Assembly (NCBI GenBank): GCA_050329415.1
Contig: JBHJOS010000178.1
Span: 1-11,894 of the forward strand
DNA from: JANNOG01 sp050329415
GTDB taxonomy: Bacteria; Actinomycetota; Actinomycetes; Actinomycetales; JBBAYJ01
DNA: 11,894 nt
Reading direction: 5' to 3'
The notes beneath the pieces were generated by a model that was not told where the DNA came from, did not search any database, and saw nothing but the letters and a program-made list of their open reading frames with translations. Below, piece after piece: positions 6,830 through 11,894 of this stretch (positions within the stretch are counted from its first letter, which is position 1; the number at the start of each line of letters is the position of its first letter). A program made the position numbers and the translations under genes.

Positions 6830-6869
6830 GGATCTCCGTTTCGCGTGGGTCGCGGGTGCCGGCGGGAGG

Positions 6870-6883
6870 CGGGCCGGAGCCCG
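6870..6883 (-). other. Short hairpin between gmk and rpoZ
   Basis: CGGGC (6870-6874) and GCCCG (6879-6883) form a perfect five-pair stem. On the minus strand the loop is TCCG, a UNCG-class tetraloop sequence if transcribed. It sits in the 69-base gap, 16 bases past the gmk stop and about 40 bases before the rpoZ start. It could be a processing or pausing site. There is no T-run. Confidence 0.25.
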
Positions 6884-6898
6884 GGGCGGGAAGAACCC

Positions 6899-7483
6899 CT
6901 AGGCATCGACGGGCGACCGCTGGTCCATGAAGTGTACGAGCTCGTCGGCGGCCTGCTCGACACGATGGTTGACGATCGTCACGTCGAACTCGGCCGCGGC
7001 GGCCAGCTCCACGCGGGCGGTGTCGAGCCGGCGGGCCACCTCGTCGGCCGCCTCGGTGCCGCGGATCTCCAGCCGGTGCAGCAGCTCGTCCCACGACGGC
7101 GGTGCGAGGAACACGAACGCCGCGTCCGGGTAGGAACGGCGGACCTGCCGGGCACCCTGGATGTCGATCTCCAGGAGGACCGGCCGGCCGCTGTCCACCG
7201 CCTCGATCACCCCCCGGCTCGGGGTGCCCGAGCGCTGCTGCGAGTGGATGACCGCCCACTCGAGGAACTGCCCGTCCGCGATCATGCGGTCGAACTCGTC
7301 GTCGCCGACGAAGTGGTAGTGGACGCCGTCGACCTCACCGGGTCGCGGGCGCCGGGTCGTGGCGGAGACCGAGATCCAGACGTGCGGGTGACGTCGGCGG
7401 ACGTCGGCCGAGACCGCACCCTTGCCGACCCCGCTGGGGCCGGCGAGCACGGTCACCGGGTGGAGCAGTCGGGTCGTGCTCAC
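6899..7483 (-). CDS. gmk: Guanylate kinase
   Basis: This 194-residue cytoplasmic enzyme phosphorylates GMP to GDP with ATP, feeding GTP, dGTP and (p)ppGpp pools. The P-loop is GPSGVGKG (residues 15-22). The GMP-binding region shows SVSATTRRPRPGEVDGVHYHF (from residue 38). The lid and core show EIDIQGARQV (105-114), FLAPPSWDELLHRL and RLDTARVEL. The segment that reads YGT in E. coli is QRSGT here, with Ser in place of the GMP-contacting Tyr. Mycobacterial guanylate kinase, as I recall it, has HRSGT, so this is a lineage trait rather than a defect. The GTG start has a GGAGG site six bases upstream. The pairing with rpoZ is very widespread in bacteria. Confidence 0.97.
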   Translation of the reverse strand: MSTTRLLHPVTVLAGPSGVGKGAVSADVRRRHPHVWISVSATTRRPRPGEVDGVHYHFVGDDEFDRMIADGQFLEWAVIHSQQRSGTPSRGVIEAVDSGRPVLLEIDIQGARQVRRSYPDAAFVFLAPPSWDELLHRLEIRGTEAADEVARRLDTARVELAAAAEFDVTIVNHRVEQAADELVHFMDQRSPVDA

Positions 7484-7489
7484 CCGGTG

Positions 7490-7494
7490 CCTCC
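7490..7494 (-). promoter_or_regulatory. Shine-Dalgarno sequence deciding the gmk GTG start
   Basis: A perfect GGAGG on the minus strand lies six bases upstream of the GTG at 7483-7481. This supports the non-ATG start and the N-terminus MSTTRLLHPVTVLAGPSG. Confidence 0.75.
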
Positions 7495-7528
7495 GAGTGT
7501 CGTGAGGGGGGACGGGACGCGGGGGCCG

Positions 7529-7545
7529 CCGCCCGGGCCCGGCGG
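7529..7545 (-). other. GC-rich hairpin between mihF and gmk
   Basis: CCGCC (7529-7533) pairs with GGCGG (7541-7545) around cgggccc, in the 100-base gap after the mihF stop. On the minus strand it lies about 40 bases downstream of mihF. No T-run follows. It may be a partial terminator that lowers gmk expression relative to the abundant nucleoid protein, or simply a by-product of GC content. No other element is visible in the gap except the gmk ribosome binding site. Confidence 0.25.
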
Positions 7546-7583
7546 GATCATCCGCGTTCGACCCGGGGCGGCGCCACCGGCCG

Positions 7584-7901
7584 CTACTTCGCGGCGAAGC
7601 GGGCGACGAGCGCTTCGCGCTGGTTGGCCCCGAGACCCCGGACGCGGCGCGTCTCGGAGATCCCGATCTCCTCCATGATCTGCCGGGCCCGGACCTTCCC
7701 GACGCCAGGCATGGCCTCGAGCAGTGCCGACACCTTCATCTTGCCGATGACGTCGTTGGTCTGGCCCTCCTGGATGACCTCTCCGAGGGAGCCGCTGGCG
7801 TTCTTGAGCCGGTTCTTGATCTCGGCACGCTCCCGGCGAGCGGCGGCGGCCTTCTCGAGGGCAGCCGCCCGCTGCTCGGGGGTGAGGTTGGGAAGTGGCA
7901 C
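7584..7901 (-). CDS. mihF: Actinobacterial integration host factor (mIHF), nucleoid-associated DNA-binding protein
   Basis: This is a 105-residue protein unrelated to enterobacterial IHF. It binds and bends DNA, and orthologues are essential in mycobacteria (mIHF) and shape the nucleoid in Streptomyces (sIHF). Visible features are the N-terminal charged helix (LTPEQRAAALEKAAAARRER), the IKNRLKNASGSLGEVI segment, NDVIGKMKVSALLEAM (49-64), the helix-two-turns-helix core PGVGKVRARQIMEEIGI (65-81) and the signature RRVRGLGANQ (85-94). The length is normal. The GTG start is fixed by an in-frame TGA two codons upstream and by GAGG at 7911-7908. The 263 bases before it hold a candidate promoter, so the gene may be transcribed independently of pyrD. 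It precedes gmk. Confidence 0.97.
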   Translation of the reverse strand: MPLPNLTPEQRAAALEKAAAARRERAEIKNRLKNASGSLGEVIQEGQTNDVIGKMKVSALLEAMPGVGKVRARQIMEEIGISETRRVRGLGANQREALVARFAAK

Positions 7902-7951
7902 CTGTCACCTCGTGGTGGAAGGAACCGGCCGGCGGACGCCGACCGGGGTCG

Positions 7952-7971
7952 GGAGGCCTGCGTGGGCCTCC
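7952..7971 (-). promoter_or_regulatory. Perfect 7-pair hairpin in the mihF leader
   Basis: GGAGGCC (7952-7958) and GGCCTCC (7965-7971) are exact reverse complements around a six-base loop. The element lies just after the predicted transcription start and about 50 bases before the mihF ribosome binding site. It may stabilise the transcript or mark a protein-binding palindrome. The next bases toward mihF hold a smaller overlapping CCGACC/GGTCGG repeat. Confidence 0.35.
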
Positions 7972-7982
7972 AGCAGGTGGTG

Positions 7983-8011
7983 AACCTAACCGCGTCGGGA
8001 ACGCAGGTCCA
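7983..8011 (-). promoter_or_regulatory. Candidate sigma-A type promoter for mihF
   Basis: On the minus strand TGGACC (8011-8006) and TAGGTT (7988-7983) are separated by exactly 17 bases. TAGGTT fits the actinobacterial TANNNT -10 pattern, and TGGACC is a fair match to TTGACN. This is the least GC-rich spot in the spacer. A start near 7976 would give a leader of about 75 bases. No similar pair was found in the other gaps by eye. Confidence 0.45.
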
Positions 8012-8051
8012 CCCGCGGACGCACCGATTCCACCACAGCACCGCAGGTCAT

Positions 8052-8076
8052 GCCCGCAGGGCGGACAGCGTGTCCG
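8052..8076 (-). terminator. Two adjacent short hairpins downstream of pyrD
   Basis: CGGACA (8062-8067) pairs with TGTCCG (8071-8076) across three bases. GCCC (8052-8055) pairs with GGGC (8059-8062) across three bases and abuts it. They sit about 90 bases past the pyrD stop and upstream of the candidate mihF promoter, which is where a terminator would be expected. There is no T-run, so function is uncertain. The rest of 8077-8164 shows no gene that I can support. Confidence 0.3.
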
Positions 8077-8164
8077 TTGTGTCCCGATGGATCCGGTCCC
8101 GCGTCCCCGACACGCCGGGCACACTGCACCCGGCGGCCCTGTGGGTTCGACGTCAGGCACAGGG

Positions 8165-9208
8165 TCACCCCGGCACCGCGTCGTGGGCAAGGCCGACGAG
8201 GTCCGCCAGGCGCCGCCGGCCCGTGCCCGCCACCCAGGCCGCCAGTTCGTCGGCGACCCGTGACGGCGCCGTCGGATCCGCGAAGGTCGCCGTGCCGACC
8301 TGGACCGCCGAGGCACCGGCGAGGACGAACTCCGCGGCGTCCCGGCCGTTGCGGATGCCGCCCACCCCGACGATCGGCGCCCGCGGCAGGTCCCCGGCAC
8401 GCATCGCGGCGGTCACCTGCCACACGCACCGCACGGCCACGGGGCGGACGGCGGGCCCCGACAACCCTCCGGTGACGTGCGGCAGCGCCGGGGCCAGCCG
8501 CTCGACGTCGATGGCAACACCCAGCAGGGTGTTGATCATCGTGAGCCCGTCGGCGCCGGCCGCCAGGCACGCCCGGGCGATCGCGACGATGTCGGTGACG
8601 TCGGGTGCCAGCTTCGCCAGTACCGGCACTCGCGGGTCGGTGACCTGGCGGACCGCGGTGACGACGGCGGCGGAGGCCCCGGGGTCGCTGGCAAAGACCA
8701 GGCCGCGGTCGGCGACGTTGGGGCAGGAGATGTTGACCTCGACAGCGGCGAGCACCCCGGGGTCCGGCAGTGCCCGGGCCGCGTCGGCGACGGTCCCGGC
8801 CACCGCCGCGAACTCGTCGACGTGATGGCCGGCGACGCTCACGACGGCCCGGGCGCCCCGCGACGCCAGCCATGGCAGGTCGCGCAGGACGAAGCCGGCG
8901 ACCCCCGGACCCTGCAGCCCGATGGAGTTGAGCATCCCCGAGGGGGTCTCGGCCATGCGGGGCGTGCGCCGGCCGCTGCGGGGGTCCGCCAGGACGGTCT
9001 TGGTGACGACGGCGCCGAGGCTCGCCAGGTCGAGGAAGGGATCGAGCTCGCGGCCGGCCGCGGCGCAGCCGCTGGCGGTGAGCACGGCGGGATCGAGGCG
9101 CACCGGGCCGGCGGGGGCGCTGAGGTCCACCGACAGGTCGACCCGGCGGCCACCGCCCCCGCCCCCCGGGTCGCCGACGGGGTCCTCGTGCGCGAGAGCG
9201 GCCGTCAT
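8165..9208 (-). CDS. pyrD: Dihydroorotate dehydrogenase, class 1B catalytic subunit
   Basis: This 347-residue FMN enzyme oxidises dihydroorotate to orotate, the fourth step of UMP synthesis. Class 1B enzymes pass electrons through PyrK to NAD. The TIM-barrel motifs are in order: LTASGCAAAGRELDPF, Lys70 in VVTKTVL, RMAETPSGMLNSIGLQGPG (84-102), NISCPNV (159-165) with the class 1 catalytic Cys162, Lys199 in VLAKLAPDV, MINTLLGVAID (224-234), GGLSGPAVRPVAV and GVGGIRNGRDAAEFVLAGAS (281-300). Class 2 enzymes use Ser as the base and have a membrane-associated N-terminal extension, which is absent here. The start is the ATG at 9208, which forms an ATGA overlap with the pyrK stop. An open frame continues upstream across pyrK to 10147, but that part is a shadow. 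The Gly-rich stretch at residues 15-20 is presumably disordered. Confidence 0.96.
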   Translation of the reverse strand: MTAALAHEDPVGDPGGGGGGRRVDLSVDLSAPAGPVRLDPAVLTASGCAAAGRELDPFLDLASLGAVVTKTVLADPRSGRRTPRMAETPSGMLNSIGLQGPGVAGFVLRDLPWLASRGARAVVSVAGHHVDEFAAVAGTVADAARALPDPGVLAAVEVNISCPNVADRGLVFASDPGASAAVVTAVRQVTDPRVPVLAKLAPDVTDIVAIARACLAAGADGLTMINTLLGVAIDVERLAPALPHVTGGLSGPAVRPVAVRCVWQVTAAMRAGDLPRAPIVGVGGIRNGRDAAEFVLAGASAVQVGTATFADPTAPSRVADELAAWVAGTGRRRLADLVGLAHDAVPG

Positions 9209-10140
9209 CGGGTAAACCCCGACGGTGCCGGCATTACCGCCGGGGCACCCTCGGCGTCGGCGGGCACGGCCGAACCGAGGGCGTCGACGGCGTCCCACCG
9301 GACCGCCCCGACGGGCAGCACCGGCCCGTCGGTGCAGCTCCGTGCCATCCGCGTCACGCCGTCCGGCCCGATCACCGGCAGGACGCAGGTCATGCAGACC
9401 CCCACTCCGCACGCCATCCGCTCCTCGACGGCCACCTCGGCGGCGACCCGGTCGGCGTCGGACCGGGCCGCTACGGCCGCCGCGACGGCCGCGAGCATGG
9501 CCATCGGGCCGCAGGCGCTGAGACTCACCCGGCGGTCGGGTTCGCCCAGCACGGTGTCGAGGACGCCCGACAGCACGGGCAGCACGGAGCCCCGGCGCCC
9601 GGCCGTGCCGTCGTCCGTGGCGACGTGCAGGTCGTCGCCGAGGGCGGCGCGCAGCGCGGGCGTGTCGCACAGCCGGTCGCGGGTGCCGGCTCCCGTCACC
9701 ACGGCCGCCCGGGCACCGCGTGCCCGGGCGCTGCGGGCCGCCCAGGCCAGGGCGGCGCTGCCGTACCCGCCGCCCACCCCGACCCACGTGGCGCCGGCTC
9801 CCGGCAGCGTGAAGGGCCGGCCCAGGGGGCCAGTCAGCGGCACCCGGTCCCCCGCGCGTCGCCCGGCCAGCCACCGGCTGCCCGGACCGATCGGGGAGAC
9901 GACGACGGACGCGGTCCCAGCGAGGGGGTCGGCGTCGTGGACCCCGAACGCCCGGGCGGCCACCATGGCGGAGTCGGCGTCCCCGGTCGCGACGGCGAGG
10001 AACTGGCCCGGCAGCGACCGGCCGAGGGGCTCGCCGGCCAGGACCACCCGGACGTAACCGCCCCACGGTTCGACGGCGACCACCGCGGCCTCCACGCGCC
10101 GGGGCGGCACGCCCGAGCGGACGCCGGCGACGGCGGTCAT
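9205..10140 (-). CDS. pyrK: Dihydroorotate dehydrogenase electron-transfer subunit (PyrK type, FAD and 2Fe-2S)
   Basis: This 311-residue iron-sulfur flavoprotein is the partner of class 1B PyrD and moves electrons from FMN to FAD to NAD. A ferredoxin-reductase-like FAD domain comes first (LPGQFLAVATG at 44-54, then RAFGVHD). The NAD-binding domain has GVGGGYGSAAL (121-131) and SACGPMAML (208-216). The C-terminal cluster signature is ACGVGVCMTC (residues 243-252), with Cys244, Cys249, Cys252 and a distal Cys269, the C-x4-C-x2-C-x16-C pattern of PyrK. The start is the ATG at 10140, in an ATGA overlap with the carB stop, and GGGGTG lies upstream. Both ends overlap neighbours, which implies coupled translation and matched stoichiometry with PyrD. 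A tail of about 35 residues after the cluster domain is Ala/Pro-rich. Confidence 0.94.
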   Translation of the reverse strand: MTAVAGVRSGVPPRRVEAAVVAVEPWGGYVRVVLAGEPLGRSLPGQFLAVATGDADSAMVAARAFGVHDADPLAGTASVVVSPIGPGSRWLAGRRAGDRVPLTGPLGRPFTLPGAGATWVGVGGGYGSAALAWAARSARARGARAAVVTGAGTRDRLCDTPALRAALGDDLHVATDDGTAGRRGSVLPVLSGVLDTVLGEPDRRVSLSACGPMAMLAAVAAAVAARSDADRVAAEVAVEERMACGVGVCMTCVLPVIGPDGVTRMARSCTDGPVLPVGAVRWDAVDALGSAVPADAEGAPAVMPAPSGFTR

Positions 10141-11894
10141 CGGCCACCCCGCAGCCCGGCGCCGTGGTCCTGCAGGCTGCGCACCGTGAAGCCGTCCCCG
10201 CCCACGGCCTCGATGGCGACGACAGCCGCGGCCAGCTGGGCCACCGTCGTGACCAGCGGGGTGCCGGAGGCGGCCGCGGCGGCCCGGATGTCGTACCCGT
10301 CGGCCCGGGCTGCGCGGCCGGACGGCGTGTTGACGATGAGGGCGATCGCCCGGTCGTGGATCAGGTCGACGACGCTCGGTCCGCCGTCCGGGTCCGGCCC
10401 CTCGCTCAGCTTGCGCACCGTCGTCACCGCGATGCCGTAGCGGTGCAGCGCGGCGGCGGTGCCCTCGGTGGCGAGGACGCGGAACCCCCGTGCGGCCAGC
10501 CACGCGACGTGGCCGATCATCGCGCGCTTGTCGCGGTCGGCGGTCGAGACGAAGACCGTCCCGGATCGCGGCAGGGCCGCCGACGCCGCGGCCTGGGACT
10601 TGGCGAAGGCCCGGGGGAAGTCGGCGTCGATCCCCATGACCTCGCCGGTCGAGCGCATCTCCGGCCCGAGGACGGTGTCGACGACCCGGCCGTCACCGGT
10701 CCGGAAGCGCCGGAACGGCAGCACCGCCTCCTTGACCGAGACCGTGTCCGGCGGGTGGGAGAGCCCGTCGCCGACCGGTGGCAGCATCCCCTCGCGGCGC
10801 AGGTCGGCGATCGTGGCGCCGGCCATGATCCGGGCGGCGGCCTTGGCGAGCGGAGTGGCGGTGGCCTTCGACACGAAGGGGACGGTCCGGCTCGCGCGGG
10901 GGTTGGCCTCGAGGACGTACAGGGCGCTGCCGGACAGCGCGAGCTGGACGTTGAGCAGGCCCCGGACACCGACGCCGTGGGCGATGCCCTCGGTGGCGGC
11001 GCGCACCGCGTCGAGCACCGGGCGGCCGAGGGTGAGCGACGGGAGCGCGCACGAGGAGTCCCCGGAGTGCACCCCGGCCTCCTCGACGTGCTCCATCACC
11101 CCGCCGACGTAGATCTCCTCGCCGTCGCACAGGGCGTCGACGTCGATCTCGACGGCGTCGTCCAGGAACCGGTCGACGAGCAGGGGACGCGCCGGGCTCA
11201 CCTCGACCCCCGCAGCCGCGGCCAGATGGAGGTAGTCCGCCATGGCGACCGGGTCGTCGATGATCCGCATCCCCTGCCCGCCGAGCACGAACGACGGCCG
11301 GACCAGCACCGGGTAGCCGACCGCGGCGGCGACCGCCGGGGCGGCCGTCAGGGAGTCGGCGGTGTCCCAGGTCGGGGCGCGCAGCCCGGCGGCGTCCAGG
11401 ACTCCGCCGAACGCGGCCCGGTCCTCGGCCAGGCGGATCGCCTCCGGTGAGGTGCCGAGGACCGGAACCCCGGCGGCGGCCAGCTCCGCGGCCAGGCCGA
11501 GGGGGGTCTGGCCACCGAGCTGCACGACGACGCCGACGACCTCGCCGCTGCGCCGCTCCGCCGCGACGACCTCGAGGACGTCCTCCACGGTGAGCGGTTC
11601 GAAGTACAGCCGGTCCGCGGTGTCGTAGTCGGTCGACACCGTCTCCGGGTTGCAGTTGACCATGACCGTCTCGAACCCGGCGTCGGCCAGGGCGAACGCG
11701 GCGTGGACGCACGAGTAGTCGAACTCGATGCCCTGCCCGATCCGGTTCGGGCCGCTGCCCAGGATGAGGACCTTTCGGCGGCCGGTGACCGCGACCTCGT
11801 CCTCCTCGTCGTAGGAGGAGTAGTGGTAGGGGGTGCGGGCGGCGAACTCGGCGGCGCAGGTGTCGACGGTCTTGAAGACCGGCCGCAGGCCGTG
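10137..11894 (-). CDS. carB: Carbamoyl-phosphate synthase large subunit, C-terminal part (gene cut by window edge)
   Basis: The last 585 residues of CarB, which with CarA makes carbamoyl phosphate from bicarbonate, glutamine nitrogen and ATP for pyrimidines and arginine. The frame is open to the right edge, so the first ATP-grasp half (about 500 residues) lies outside the window. What is seen, numbered from the edge: GSGPNRIGQGIEFDYS (46-61), MVNCNPETVSTDYDTADRLY (78-97), the second ATP-grasp with VRPSFVLGGQGM (198-209), EHVEEAGVHSGDSSC and EANPRASRTVPFVSKAT (329-345), and the C-terminal MGS-like allosteric domain from about 443, with VNTPSGR at 521-527. This second half is the carbamate kinase-like half plus the regulatory domain. 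An internal ATG at 11663 is not the start. The stop overlaps the pyrK ATG as ATGA. Confidence 0.98.
   Translation of the reverse strand, partial: HGLRPVFKTVDTCAAEFAARTPYHYSSYDEEDEVAVTGRRKVLILGSGPNRIGQGIEFDYSCVHAAFALADAGFETVMVNCNPETVSTDYDTADRLYFEPLTVEDVLEVVAAERRSGEVVGVVVQLGGQTPLGLAAELAAAGVPVLGTSPEAIRLAEDRAAFGGVLDAAGLRAPTWDTADSLTAAPAVAAAVGYPVLVRPSFVLGGQGMRIIDDPVAMADYLHLAAAAGVEVSPARPLLVDRFLDDAVEIDVDALCDGEEIYVGGVMEHVEEAGVHSGDSSCALPSLTLGRPVLDAVRAATEGIAHGVGVRGLLNVQLALSGSALYVLEANPRASRTVPFVSKATATPLAKAAARIMAGATIADLRREGMLPPVGDGLSHPPDTVSVKEAVLPFRRFRTGDGRVVDTVLGPEMRSTGEVMGIDADFPRAFAKSQAAASAALPRSGTVFVSTADRDKRAMIGHVAWLAARGFRVLATEGTAAALHRYGIAVTTVRKLSEGPDPDGGPSVVDLIHDRAIALIVNTPSGRAARADGYDIRAAAAASGTPLVTTVAQLAAAVVAIEAVGGDGFTVRSLQDHGAGLRGGR

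Noticed and set aside
6899..7483. Defective guanylate kinase because the YGT tyrosine is Ser
   Set aside because: Actinobacterial enzymes commonly read RSGT here, and the P-loop and all other motifs are intact.
7480..8400. A long minus-strand frame spanning the pyrD end, the spacer and mihF
   Set aside because: It overlaps two solid genes out of frame. Only its CxxC-rich part in the spacer is kept, as a low-confidence finding.
8165..10147. A single 660-residue minus-strand protein fusing an unknown domain to PyrD
   Set aside because: The upstream part is an off-frame reading of pyrK. The ATGA overlap and the absence of any domain before PyrD show that the gene starts at 9208.
1..11894. Mobile element, prophage, defence or other accessory system
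   Set aside because: All genes are conserved housekeeping genes on one strand in an actinobacterial order. No transposase, integrase, terminal repeats, tRNA or compositional break is visible.

Overview
The window is a stretch of housekeeping chromosome from a very GC-rich actinobacterium. The evidence is an actinobacterial-type integration host factor (mIHF), an RpoZ with the actinobacterial core, GTG starts, near-saturated GC third positions, and a gene order typical of this phylum. I cannot place it to genus. All supported genes lie on the minus strand, so the operon reads from right to left.

Pyrimidine block (right, 8165-11894): the C-terminal half of carB runs in from the right edge, followed by an electron-transfer subunit (PyrK type) and a class 1B dihydroorotate dehydrogenase (PyrD). 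Each junction is a 4-base ATGA stop/start overlap, so the three genes look translationally coupled. The orotidine-5'-phosphate decarboxylase gene pyrF, which in many relatives sits between pyrD and mihF, is not here. A 263-base spacer (7902-8164) takes its place. It holds short GC hairpins, a candidate promoter and a leader for mihF.

Nucleoid/GMP/RNA polymerase block (6425-7901): mihF, gmk and rpoZ, separated by 100 and 69 bases that each contain a GC-rich hairpin.

Cofactor block (3900-6386): coaBC (4'-phosphopantetheine synthesis) and metK (S-adenosylmethionine synthesis), 51 bases apart. The gap is too short for a known SAM riboswitch but has two mutually exclusive hairpins.

Replication-restart and translation-initiation block (left, 1-3784): priA, def, fmt, and the start of a further Arg/Gly-rich frame that overlaps the end of fmt and is probably rsmB. 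PriA is the helicase-degenerate actinobacterial form. It keeps eight zinc cysteines but lacks Walker A and GRAGR motifs, and carries two low-complexity insertions encoded by short DNA repeats.

No mobile element, CRISPR array, rRNA, tRNA or defence-like system is visible, and no gene-free stretch exceeds 300 bases. I did not find a previously undescribed system. The points worth a second look are the missing pyrF and its replacement spacer, the repeats inside priA, and the candidate regulatory structures.
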